Source: Roseomonas sp.
GTDB lineage: Bacteria > Pseudomonadota > Alphaproteobacteria > Acetobacterales > Acetobacteraceae
DNA length: 64,000 nt
Direction of reading: 5' to 3'
Assembly: GCA_020249505.1 (NCBI GenBank)
Contig: JADCFN010000011.1
Location: 1-64,000, forward strand
Shown: piece by piece, positions 51,707 to 60,066 of the stretch
Layout: every line of letters starts with the position of its first letter
How positions within the stretch are numbered: the stretch's first letter is position 1
The notes under the pieces: model-generated
Told to the model about the DNA's origin: nothing
The model's input: the letters and a program-made list of their open reading frames with translations, nothing else
Databases searched by the model: none
Program-made: the position numbers and the translations under genes

Positions 51707-52441
51707 ATGGCACGCAACAAGACCTTTCCGGATTTCGATGCGGCGGTGGCGGATATCCCGGACGGCGCAGTGATTGCCATTGGCGGCTTCGCCGGCCCCG
51801 GCACGCCATATAATTTGATTGCCGCTCTGGCGCGACGCGGCGCCAAGCGCCTGACCTGCATCGCCAATACCACGGGCGGCGCGCATAAGCCGCGCATGCC
51901 CGATATCGGCATGCTGGTGGAAAATGGCCAGGTTGCGAAGGTGATATGCTCCTTCACCGCGGCCACGCGCGCTTCCGATGTGCTGCCCTTCACGAAATAC
52001 TATGAAGCCGGAGAGGTGGAGGCCGAAATCGTCCCGCAAGGGACCCTGGCCGAGCGATTGCGCGCCGCCGGCGCTGGCATTCCTGCCTTCTACACACCAA
52101 CCGCCGCTGGCACTGAATTGGCGGAAGGCCGCGAAACGCGCGAAATCAATGGCCGGCGCTATTTGCTGGAATATGCGCTGCCGGTGGATTTCGCCTTCAT
52201 TCGTGCCGCGCGGGCGGATGCGGTTGGCAACCTTCGCTTTCATCGCAGCCAGCGCAACTTCAATCCCATGATGGCGATGGCCGCGAAAACCACCATTGTG
52301 GAAGTGGAAGAAGATATCCTACCCGCCGGCGCGATAGATGCCGATGATGTGCACACCCCTGGTCTTGTGGTGCATCGGCTGATCCGCGTACCGCCACCCC
52401 CCATGGGGCTTTGGACTCGCAAGCGGGAGGCCGCAAGATGA
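51707..52441 (+). CDS. CoA transferase subunit A (3-oxoacid CoA-transferase type)
   Basis: A 244-residue alpha subunit of a family I CoA transferase. 'IPDGAVIAIGGFAGPGTPYNLIAAL' is the family N-terminus with the CoA-binding Gly-rich loop (GGFAGPGTP). 'EVEAEIVPQGTLAERLRAAGAGIPAFYTPT' is highly characteristic. It needs the beta subunit encoded directly after it. The best-known relatives act on acetoacetate, 3-oxoadipate or butyrate. ATG 51707 is chosen over the track start at 51536. It overlaps the beta gene by ATGA. Confidence 0.9.
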   Translation: MARNKTFPDFDAAVADIPDGAVIAIGGFAGPGTPYNLIAALARRGAKRLTCIANTTGGAHKPRMPDIGMLVENGQVAKVICSFTAATRASDVLPFTKYYEAGEVEAEIVPQGTLAERLRAAGAGIPAFYTPTAAGTELAEGRETREINGRRYLLEYALPVDFAFIRAARADAVGNLRFHRSQRNFNPMMAMAAKTTIVEVEEDILPAGAIDADDVHTPGLVVHRLIRVPPPPMGLWTRKREAAR

Positions 52442-53067
52442 GCTGGACACGCCTGCAAATGGCCGAAAGGCTGGTGCGCGAATTTCAGGATGGTTGGGTG
52501 GTCAATCTTGGTGTCGGCATACCGACCATGATCGCCGATGTGCCCATGGGTGATCGCGATATCATCTTCCATGCTGAAAATGGCGTGATCGGTTATGGCG
52601 CTGTTTGCGCACCGGGTACGGAAGACCTCAATCTGGTCAATGCGGGTGGGCAGAATGTCATGCTGAACCCCGGCGCTTCCATTGTGCATCACGCCGATAG
52701 CTTTGCGCTGATCCGCGGCGGGCGCATGGATGTGACGGTGATGGGCGCCTATGAGGTCGCGGCAAATGGTGATTTCGCCAATTGGAAGCTGAAAGACGCC
52801 AAGGGCGGTGGCATTGGCGGAGCAATGGATTTGGCTGCCTCCGCACAGCGTGTTTTTATCATGTTGGAACATCGCACGCGTGATGGTGCTTCCCGATTGC
52901 TGCCGCATTGTAGCCTGCCGATCACCGCTGCCGGCGTGGTGACGCTGGTGGTGACGGACCTTGGGCTTTTCGCGCCCATGGGTGAGGGCTTCGCGTTGCG
53001 CGATCTGGCCCCTGGCGTGACGCCGGAAGAAGTACGCGCCGCCACCGCCTGCCCCATCATCGATTGA
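52438..53067 (+). CDS. CoA transferase subunit B (3-oxoacid CoA-transferase type)
   Basis: A 209-residue beta subunit. The catalytic glutamate E47 is in 'IFHAENGVIGYGA', 'VNLGVGIPTMIADVP' precedes it and 'GAMDLAASAQRVFIMLEHRTRDG' is typical. Together with subunit A it transfers CoA through a glutamyl-CoA thioester. Substrate specificity is unassigned; neighbours point to an acid from heterocyclic or aromatic breakdown. The following gene starts 9 bases after its stop. Confidence 0.9.
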   Translation: MSWTRLQMAERLVREFQDGWVVNLGVGIPTMIADVPMGDRDIIFHAENGVIGYGAVCAPGTEDLNLVNAGGQNVMLNPGASIVHHADSFALIRGGRMDVTVMGAYEVAANGDFANWKLKDAKGGGIGGAMDLAASAQRVFIMLEHRTRDGASRLLPHCSLPITAAGVVTLVVTDLGLFAPMGEGFALRDLAPGVTPEEVRAATACPIID

Positions 53068-53076
53068 GGAAACATC

Positions 53077-53685
53077 ATGGCTTTGCTGATTGATTACTAT
53101 GTCTCGCTGAATTCGCCCTGGGCCCATCTGGGCGCGGCCCGGATTGAAGCGCTAGCGGCACAGCATGGGGCGGAACTGCGCATCTGGCCTGTAGATTTCG
53201 GCACCATCTTCGCGGGTTCCGGCGGCCTGCCACTGCCGAAACGTGCGCCGCAGCGCCAAGCCTATCGCTTGCAGGAATTGCAGCGATGGCGTGATGCACT
53301 GGGCATTCCAATCAATATTCATCCCAAGCATTCCCCGGCCAATGAATTGCCCGGCGCGGCCAGTGTGATTGCGCTGCGCGAAACCCAAGGCCACGCACCG
53401 GCCATTCGCCTGGCGCATCGCATCCTGAAAGCGCTTTGGCAGGAAGAACAGGATACGGGCAACACGGCGACCCTCGCCGCGCTGATGCGCGACTGCGGCC
53501 TGGAAGCGGATGCGCTGCTGCGTCTGGCGGAAGACCCGCGCTGGCTGGAACAACGCAAGGCCGATACCGCCGCCGCGCTGGAACGCGGCGTCTTTGGCGC
53601 GCCTTCCTATGTGATTGGTGAGGATATTTTCTGGGGCCAGGACAGGCTCGAATTCGTCGCCAAGCGCTTGAGCAAAGGCGCTTGA
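53077..53685 (+). CDS. DsbA-family / 2-hydroxychromene-2-carboxylate isomerase-like protein
   Basis: A 202-residue thioredoxin-fold protein of the NahD/kappa-GST type. The N-terminal 'IDYYVSLNSPWAHLGAARIEAL' places Ser13-Pro-Trp where the family has S-P-x-x-Y/H, the glutathione-binding serine. The C-terminal 'ALERGVFGAPSYVIGEDIFWGQDRLEFV' is the standard finish. NahD isomerises 2-hydroxychromene-2-carboxylate in naphthalene breakdown using glutathione; other members act on different enols. It overlaps the molybdoenzyme start by 1 base (TGATG). Confidence 0.83.
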   Translation: MALLIDYYVSLNSPWAHLGAARIEALAAQHGAELRIWPVDFGTIFAGSGGLPLPKRAPQRQAYRLQELQRWRDALGIPINIHPKHSPANELPGAASVIALRETQGHAPAIRLAHRILKALWQEEQDTGNTATLAALMRDCGLEADALLRLAEDPRWLEQRKADTAAALERGVFGAPSYVIGEDIFWGQDRLEFVAKRLSKGA

Positions 53686-55985
53686 TGTTCAGCGGGAAAT
53701 CCATTGCAAGACTGGAAGATGCGCGGTTTCTGACCGGGCGCGGGCGGTATGTTGCGGATATGCTTCCCGCGGATGCGCTGCATGCCGTGGTGTTGCGCTC
53801 GCCCCATGCCCATGCGGTATTGGGTGACATCAACACGGACCTAGCGCATGCTATGCCCGGCGTGGTTGGTGTTTTCACCGCCGCTGATCTTACGGCGGAT
53901 AATCTGGCGCCGCTCCCTTGCACGGCGGTTGTGGCGAGCGTTGCGCCCATGGTGGTGCCGCCACGCCCGGTACTCGCCACGGGTCGCGTACGGCATTTAG
54001 GCGAGGCGGTTGCCTTGATCATCGCAAGCAACGCCGCAGCCGCGCGTGATGCGGCTGAGGCGATTGAGGTCAGCTATGACCCACTGCCCGCGGTGATTGA
54101 TGGCGCCAGCGCCCTTGGCGCGGAGGCACCGCAAATCTGGCCGCAAGCGCCAGGGAACGAGGCGTTTCGTTTCCTGAAGGGTGATCGCGCCGCCACAGAT
54201 GCGGCTTTCGCGCAGGCGGATCACGTCATCAGCCTCGATCTGTTCAATAATCGCGTTCATGCCGTGCCGATTGAACCGCGCGCCGCGCTGGCGCGGTTTG
54301 ATGATGGACGGTTTGAGCTGATCTTCACCGGCATGGGCGTGCATGGCATTCGTCGCCAACTCGCGACCGTATTTCGCCTGCCGGAGGATACCTTTCATCT
54401 CGTCTGCCCCGATGTGGGCGGCGGCTTTGGTGCCAAGAATTTTCTGTTTCCGGAATATGTGCTGGCGCTTTGGGCCGCGCGCCGGCTTGGTCGCGCCATC
54501 GCCTGGCAGGCGGAACCCAGCGAGGAATTCGCCGCCGCCGTGCATGGCCGCGATTTACGGGCGCGGGCAAGGCTGGCAGTTGCGCATGATGGACACTTTC
54601 TGGGGCTGGAGATCAGCAGCATTGCGGATATGGGCGCTTATCTTTCCGCTGTTGGACCGCATTGCCCGACCAATGCATTCTCCACGGCGATGGGCGGGGT
54701 TTACGCCATTCCCGCGATGCACCTGGAAGTACGCGGTGCCTTCACCAATAGCCTGCCGGTGGATGCGTATCGTGGCGCCGGCAAGCCAGAGGCGAATTAC
54801 ATCATCGAAAGGCTGGTGGATGCCGCAGCGCGCCAATTGGGGCGCCATCCTGCGGCTTTGCGCGCCATGAATATGTTGCCCAATGCGCCACATCGCACGG
54901 CCATGGGCATGGCGGTGGATGGCGGGCGTTTCGCCGCCAATCTTGCTGTGCTGGACAAGGCTTCTGATGCAGCAGGTTTTGCTGCGCGGCGCGAAGAAGC
55001 CGCGCGGCGCGGTATGCTGCTTGGCCGTGGCATTGCCTGTTTTCTGGAAACCGCGCGCGGCGCGCCCGGTGAATGGACCTCTGTATCGGTGAATGCTTCA
55101 GGGCAAGCCAGCGCGGCCATCGGCACGCAAAGCAATGGCCAAGGTCACGAAACCAGCTATGCGCAAATCATTGCTGACCGTCTTGGTCTGACGCCAGCGG
55201 AAGTGCGCGTACAGCAGGCCGATACGGATTTGCTGCCCAATGGCAATGGCCATGGTGGCGCACGGTCTTTGCATCTTGGCGGTGGCGCGCTGGTGCTGGC
55301 GCTTGATGCGTTGATGGAAAAGGCGCGCCTGATTGCGGCGCATTTGCTGCAGGCCGATCCCGCCGCGCTTTCTTTTGCTGATGGGCGCTTTGCCCTGCCG
55401 GATGGGAAGCGCTTCATTGCCTTGGCGGAGATCGCGCGTGCCGCAGAAGATTCAGCCAGCCTGCCGGAAGGCATGACGCCGGGGCTTACCGCTTCTGGCC
55501 ACAATACCTCCGACCTCGTGACCTTTCCCAATGGCTGCCAAGCAGCGGAGGTTGAGATTGATCCTGAAACCGGCCATGTGCGCCTCACGCGCTATGTCGC
55601 GGTGGATGATTACGGGCGCCTGGTGAATCCGCGGCTCACGCAAGGCCAGGTGCAGGGAGGGCTGGTGCAGGGCATTGGTCAGGCCATGCTGGAGAACATC
55701 ATTTATGATCGCGAGTCAGGCCAATTGCTGACAGGCTCCCTGATGGATTACGCGCTGCCGCGTGCCGATGATGTGCCAGCGATTGAAGTGATCCTGGAAG
55801 GCACACCAACCGCCGCCAATCCGCTTGGTGTTAAAGGCTCTGGCCAGGCGGGGGCCATTGCCGCGCCGCAGACAGTGATGAACGCCATTGCCGATGCGCT
55901 TACTCAGCGTGGCGCGACACCGCCTGATATGCCTGCAAAGCCTGAGAAGATTTGGCGTGCCTTGCAGAACGCCGCCTCTCCCTGA
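53685..55985 (+). CDS. Xanthine dehydrogenase-family molybdopterin-binding subunit
   Basis: A 766-residue large subunit of the molybdenum hydroxylase family (CO dehydrogenase/aldehyde oxidoreductase type). 'SIARLEDARFLTGRGRYVAD' opens it, 'DVGGGFGAKNFLFPEYV' and 'VDAYRGAGKPEANYIIERLVD' bind the cofactor, and 'TQSNGQGHETSYAQIIADRLG' follows. At the usual catalytic 'KG.GE.G' motif it reads 'GVKGSGQAGAIAAPQ': Gln replaces the Glu that activates water. The FAD and [2Fe-2S] subunits that normally accompany it are not in the operon. It may rely on subunits elsewhere or have a changed function. Confidence 0.85.
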   Translation: MFSGKSIARLEDARFLTGRGRYVADMLPADALHAVVLRSPHAHAVLGDINTDLAHAMPGVVGVFTAADLTADNLAPLPCTAVVASVAPMVVPPRPVLATGRVRHLGEAVALIIASNAAAARDAAEAIEVSYDPLPAVIDGASALGAEAPQIWPQAPGNEAFRFLKGDRAATDAAFAQADHVISLDLFNNRVHAVPIEPRAALARFDDGRFELIFTGMGVHGIRRQLATVFRLPEDTFHLVCPDVGGGFGAKNFLFPEYVLALWAARRLGRAIAWQAEPSEEFAAAVHGRDLRARARLAVAHDGHFLGLEISSIADMGAYLSAVGPHCPTNAFSTAMGGVYAIPAMHLEVRGAFTNSLPVDAYRGAGKPEANYIIERLVDAAARQLGRHPAALRAMNMLPNAPHRTAMGMAVDGGRFAANLAVLDKASDAAGFAARREEAARRGMLLGRGIACFLETARGAPGEWTSVSVNASGQASAAIGTQSNGQGHETSYAQIIADRLGLTPAEVRVQQADTDLLPNGNGHGGARSLHLGGGALVLALDALMEKARLIAAHLLQADPAALSFADGRFALPDGKRFIALAEIARAAEDSASLPEGMTPGLTASGHNTSDLVTFPNGCQAAEVEIDPETGHVRLTRYVAVDDYGRLVNPRLTQGQVQGGLVQGIGQAMLENIIYDRESGQLLTGSLMDYALPRADDVPAIEVILEGTPTAANPLGVKGSGQAGAIAAPQTVMNAIADALTQRGATPPDMPAKPEKIWRALQNAASP

Positions 55986-55999
55986 AAGGAATTGACGCC

Positions 56000-56908
56000 A
56001 TGACCTATCAAGTTGCGCGGGATTTCATTGGCTACGGTGCCAATCCGCCCGATCCGCAATGGCCAGGCGGCGCGAAGCTCGCCGTCAATTTTGTGATCAA
56101 TTTTGAAGAAGGCAGTGAGCCTTCCTTTGAACTCGGCGATGGTGTCACGGAAAATGGCCTGACGGAGGCGCATGGACTCAATCAGGTGAAATCGGGCCGC
56201 GATCTGGCGGCCGAGGGCATGTTTGAATATGGCAGCCGCATTGGGTTTTGGCGCTTGCATCGCCTGTTCCAGGAACGCAGTCTGCCCGTCACCATTTTTG
56301 GCTGCGCGCTGGCGCTGGAACGCAACCCGGAAGCCGCCGCCGCCATCAAGGCCGCGGGCTATGATGTCTGTTCGCATGGCTGGCGCTGGGTGAAGCATTT
56401 CGAATTATCGGAAGAAGAAGAACGCGACCATATTCGTAAAGCGATTGACAGCCAGCAAAAGACCGTCGGGCATCGGCCCGATGGCTGGTATTGCCGCTAT
56501 GGACCTTCCGTGAACACGCGCCGGCTAGTCGTGGAAGAAGGTGGGTTTTTGTACGATAGCGACTATTACGGCGATGAATTGCCGATCTGGACGCGCGTGA
56601 ATGGCAAGCCGCATCTGGTGGTGCCGTATTCGCTCACGAATAATGATGGAAAATATGCCGGCTGGATGGGCACATCCGATCAGTGGTTTTCCTATATCCG
56701 TGATGCCTTCGATATGCTTTATGAGGAAGGCCGAAAGGGCCAGCCCAAGATGATGTCGGTAGGGCTGCATATGCGCCTGATTGGCCATCCGGCACGCGCT
56801 GTCGCGCTACAAAAGCTGCTGGATTACATGGCAGCGAAGCGCGATGTCTGGATCACGCGCCGTGTGGATATCGCTCGTCACTGGATGGCGGTACATCCAG
56901 CGAAGTGA
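56000..56908 (+). CDS. Polysaccharide deacetylase-fold amidohydrolase (PuuE allantoinase-like)
   Basis: A 302-residue NodB-fold protein. 'ARDFIGYGANPPDPQWPGGAKLAVNFVINFEEGSEPSF' matches the metal-independent PuuE allantoinase branch, which opens allantoin's hydantoin ring. 'YDVCSHGWRWVKHFELSEEEERDHI' and 'GWYCRYGPSVNTRRLVVEEGGFLYDSDYYGDELP' follow. True PuuE is a little longer, so the substrate may be another cyclic amide. AAAGGA precedes ATG 56000. It is 14 bases after the molybdoenzyme. Confidence 0.8.
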   Translation: MTYQVARDFIGYGANPPDPQWPGGAKLAVNFVINFEEGSEPSFELGDGVTENGLTEAHGLNQVKSGRDLAAEGMFEYGSRIGFWRLHRLFQERSLPVTIFGCALALERNPEAAAAIKAAGYDVCSHGWRWVKHFELSEEEERDHIRKAIDSQQKTVGHRPDGWYCRYGPSVNTRRLVVEEGGFLYDSDYYGDELPIWTRVNGKPHLVVPYSLTNNDGKYAGWMGTSDQWFSYIRDAFDMLYEEGRKGQPKMMSVGLHMRLIGHPARAVALQKLLDYMAAKRDVWITRRVDIARHWMAVHPAK

Positions 56909-56959
56909 TCTAAGAAGCATCAATATGATATGATGAATGGAATACAATAGCCAAACCTC

Positions 56960-56964
56960 GGAGG
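56960..56964 (+). promoter_or_regulatory. Ribosome binding site deciding the dctP start
   Basis: GGAGG stands 5 bases before ATG 56970. This favours that start over the track's 11-codon longer reading from 56937. Confidence 0.6.
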
Positions 56965-56969
56965 ACTTC

Positions 56970-58043
56970 ATGATGCTGAAACATCTCCTCGCCGGTGCTG
57001 TAATGGCCACTGGCATTGTCTTTTCCGCTGCGGCGCAATTGCCGACGCTGCCAGCCGGCGCGCCGATCCGCATTTCGGCGGTGACGCAACCTCTGCCGAC
57101 ACAGCCGCAATATACCCGCGTGGATATTCCGGTCCTGCGTGACGGTACGGCGGCGCGCAGTAACGGCCGCGTGCAAGTGCAACTTTCGACCCATGCGGAA
57201 CGTAATCTGGCAGGCAATGAGATTGTTCGCCTGGTGCGCTCAGGCCAGGTTGAAATCGGCGCTGGCACGCTGACGACCCTGTCCGGTGATGTGCCCATCT
57301 TGGATGGCATCGACCTTGCAGGCCTTGCACCAGACATCAATGACGCGCGCCGCATTGCGGAAGCGGTGCTGCCCGTCGCCAACCGTGATCTGGAACGCTT
57401 TGGCGCGCGGCTGGTTGCGATGTATCCCTTCCCCGCGCAAGTTGTGTTCTGCCGCGCCGCCTTCACCAGCCTGAATGATTTGCGTGGCCGGCGCATTCGC
57501 ACTTTTGGTAATTCGCTGGTTGATTTCTTTACCACCCTTGGTGCGCAACCGGTCAGCATTGGCTTCCCTGAAGTCTATTCGGCACTGGAGCGCGGTGTGG
57601 TGGATTGTGCCATAACAGGCTCTGGTTCCGGCGCCGCAGCGCGCTGGCCGGAGGTATCCACGCATATATCCGACCTGCCGGTTTCCTGGGCGGTTGCGGG
57701 CTATCTTGTGAACCTGAATTGGTGGAACCGGCTTGAACCTGCCGTGCGCGATTTCATGGAAGCGACCATGAAGGAAGTAAGCAATCAGCAATGGGCGCTT
57801 GGCCTTGCCGCCACGCGCGATGGTATTGATTGCAATATCGGTCGCGCTGCGGGCTGCAGCATTCACAACCTCGCGTCCCGACCCATGACGGAAGTGACAG
57901 CTTCCGCCGCGGATAAGGCCCAGGCGAAGGAGATTTTCCGCACCACCGTATTGCCTGGTTGGGTACGCCGCTGCGGCGCGCGCTGCGGTGAAGTCTACAA
58001 CGACGTGATTGCGCCCATCAGCGGCGTGCGCTTCGGCGGATGA
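56970..58043 (+). CDS. TRAP transporter substrate-binding protein (DctP type)
   Basis: A 357-residue exported solute-binding protein. Signal peptide 'MMLKHLLAGAVMATGIVFSAAAQ' ends near residue 23. The TRAP signature is 'FTSLNDLRGRRIRTFGNSLVDFFTTLGAQPVSIGFPEVYSALERGVVDCAITG', with the conserved ligand-binding Arg in the RRIRTFG segment. It binds an organic acid or zwitterion for the adjacent DctQM permease. Several Cys near the C-terminus ('RRCGARCGE') could form a disulfide. It overlaps dctQ by 4 bases. Confidence 0.87.
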   Translation: MMLKHLLAGAVMATGIVFSAAAQLPTLPAGAPIRISAVTQPLPTQPQYTRVDIPVLRDGTAARSNGRVQVQLSTHAERNLAGNEIVRLVRSGQVEIGAGTLTTLSGDVPILDGIDLAGLAPDINDARRIAEAVLPVANRDLERFGARLVAMYPFPAQVVFCRAAFTSLNDLRGRRIRTFGNSLVDFFTTLGAQPVSIGFPEVYSALERGVVDCAITGSGSGAAARWPEVSTHISDLPVSWAVAGYLVNLNWWNRLEPAVRDFMEATMKEVSNQQWALGLAATRDGIDCNIGRAAGCSIHNLASRPMTEVTASAADKAQAKEIFRTTVLPGWVRRCGARCGEVYNDVIAPISGVRFGG

Positions 58044-58681
58044 CTGAAGGCGCCAGCTTTGCACCCGCATGGCTACATGCGGCGCGGCGACTCAGGCTTT
58101 GGGTCGCCGCGCTGGCTGCCGTGATGGCGCATATTGCTGGCTGGAACTACATTCTCTGCGCATGCTTTATCACTTTTGACATAGTTGGGCGGAGTTTTTT
58201 CGGCTTTTCCTCCAAGGCCACGGTGGAAGTGACCGGCTATATGCTGGCGGGTGGCATTGCTTGGGCCTTGGCGCATACACTCGCCAAGCGTGCCCATATT
58301 CGCGTGGATGTCTTCATGATGCGCCTGCCGCTTAGTCTGCGCGCTTGGTTGCATCTTTTCTCGCTGGCCCTGCTGCTAGGGCTTGGGATTTTCTTCGCCT
58401 GGGCGGCGATGGAATTGGTGGATGAAAGTGCGCTGTTCAATGCGCATGATAATTCCGCGCTGCGGATTGAAATGATTTGGCCACAGGGCTTTTGGGCCTT
58501 TGGCATCATCACCTTCGCCATCATGGCCGCGGTGCTGATGCTGGAAGCGAGCCTTTCCATCCTGGCGGGGCAGCCAGAGGAATTGGATGAGTTGCTCGGT
58601 TCCCGCACGTTGAAGGATGAAACCGACGAAGCACTTGAAGCTGTCGCCATGGCGCATGAAGCGCCAAGGCCGCAATCATGA
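58040..58681 (+). CDS. TRAP transporter small permease (DctQ type)
   Basis: A 213-residue membrane protein with about four helices, 'LAAVMAHIAGWNYILCACFITFDIVGRSFFGFSSKATVEVTGYMLAGGIAWALAHTLAKRAHIRVDVFMMRLP' being the DctQ signature. It joins the large permease to form a sodium-coupled importer. The N-terminus is longer than usual, and the tail after the last helix is acidic (EELDELLGSRTLKDETDEALEA). ATGA overlap with dctM suggests 1:1 synthesis. Confidence 0.87.
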   Translation: MTEGASFAPAWLHAARRLRLWVAALAAVMAHIAGWNYILCACFITFDIVGRSFFGFSSKATVEVTGYMLAGGIAWALAHTLAKRAHIRVDVFMMRLPLSLRAWLHLFSLALLLGLGIFFAWAAMELVDESALFNAHDNSALRIEMIWPQGFWAFGIITFAIMAAVLMLEASLSILAGQPEELDELLGSRTLKDETDEALEAVAMAHEAPRPQS

Positions 58682-60042
58682 TTGCGATTGTCTTTCTGCT
58701 GGGGCTATTGGCGGTGACCGTATTCGCCGCAGCCACCGGCGCACAGGCTCTGCCCATCGCTGAAATCCTAATGCTGGTGGGCATTTTCGTGCTGTTTTTC
58801 AGCTCGGGCGTCTATATCGCAGCCGTGCTCGGCATTCTTGGCGTATTGGTCGGCTTTTTGTTTTCTGATCGCCCCTGGTGGGCCTTCATGGGGCAAACGC
58901 TTTGGGCGCCCTCATCCAACTTCGTACTGGTTGCGGTGCCGCTATTCCTGTTGATGGGCGAAATCCTATTGCGTGCTGGCCTTTCTGATCGGCTCTATCG
59001 CGCGCTGAATGTCTGGCTTAACCGCATGCCGGGCGGTTTGCTACATACCAATATCGTTTCCTGCGCGGTGTTTTCTGCCATCTCCGGCAGTTCGGTTGCA
59101 ACCGCGGCTACCATGGGTTCGGTAGCCCTGCCCTATTTTCAGGGCACGAAATATAGCCAGCGTATGGTGCTGGGCTCGCTCGCTGCAGGCGGTGCTTTGG
59201 GTAACTTAATCCCGCCGGGCATTACCTTCATCATTTATGGTCTGATCACGGAAACCTCGGTCGGCGCGCTTTATATCGCCGCGATTATTCCTTCGCTGCT
59301 CGTCACCGGGCTTTTCATTATGGTGATCCTGGCACATGGCCTGACGCACCCCATGGAAAAGCCTCCGAAACTGCCGCTTGCCATGAAGCTGCGCGCGCTG
59401 GTTGATCTTGTGCCAACGGTCCTGCTGATTCTACTGGTACTGGGCTCCATTTATGGTGGCTTCGCCACACCCACGGAAGCCGCCGCGCTTGGTGTTGTTG
59501 GCGCTGCACTCTTCGCTGCCTTGGAAGGCAAGCTGACGCTCCGCATGCTGAACGCCTCGGCCGAAGCGACCGCGCGCAATACGGCACTGCTTGGCCTGAT
59601 CCTCTTTGGCGCCTATTTGCTGAACTATATCCTGACGCTCATCAATGTGCCGCAAGCGCTCGCCGGCATGATCTCTGGCCTGCCGATTCCGCCCTGGGCC
59701 ATTATGCTGTGCATCATCGCGCTTTACGTGGCGCTCGGCACTTTCATGGAAGGCTTTTCCATGATCATCACCACGGTTCCGGTGGTATTTCCCATCGTCA
59801 CCGCGCTTGGCTATGACCCGATCTGGTTTGGCGTGATCGTCACCATGCTGGTGGAAATCGCCCAAATCAGCCCGCCTGATGGGACGGTGATGTACGTCCT
59901 GCAAGGCATGCGAAAACGGGCGGGGCCAATTACGGATGTCTTCGCCGGCGTCATGCCCTTCCTCGCTGTCTATCTTTTGGCTGTAGCGCTTCTGATGATA
60001 TTCCCGGGGCTGGCGCTTTGGCTGCCTAGCGTCATGGGCTGA
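58678..60042 (+). CDS. TRAP transporter large permease (DctM type)
   Basis: A 454-residue inner-membrane protein with about twelve helices. 'SNFVLVAVPLFLLMGEILLRAGLSDRLYRALNVWLNRMPGGLLHTNIVSCAVFSAISGSSVATAATMGSVALP' and 'GGALGNLIPPGITFIIYGLITETSVGALYIAAIIPSLL' are the DctM hallmarks. It carries solute with sodium, fed by the DctP protein. HyuA begins 24 bases downstream, so the imported molecule is probably the substrate of HyuA/HyuB, for example 5-oxoproline or a hydantoin. Confidence 0.92.
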   Translation: MIAIVFLLGLLAVTVFAAATGAQALPIAEILMLVGIFVLFFSSGVYIAAVLGILGVLVGFLFSDRPWWAFMGQTLWAPSSNFVLVAVPLFLLMGEILLRAGLSDRLYRALNVWLNRMPGGLLHTNIVSCAVFSAISGSSVATAATMGSVALPYFQGTKYSQRMVLGSLAAGGALGNLIPPGITFIIYGLITETSVGALYIAAIIPSLLVTGLFIMVILAHGLTHPMEKPPKLPLAMKLRALVDLVPTVLLILLVLGSIYGGFATPTEAAALGVVGAALFAALEGKLTLRMLNASAEATARNTALLGLILFGAYLLNYILTLINVPQALAGMISGLPIPPWAIMLCIIALYVALGTFMEGFSMIITTVPVVFPIVTALGYDPIWFGVIVTMLVEIAQISPPDGTVMYVLQGMRKRAGPITDVFAGVMPFLAVYLLAVALLMIFPGLALWLPSVMG

Positions 60043-60066
60043 CCTTATTCTTGACGGATCAAAACC

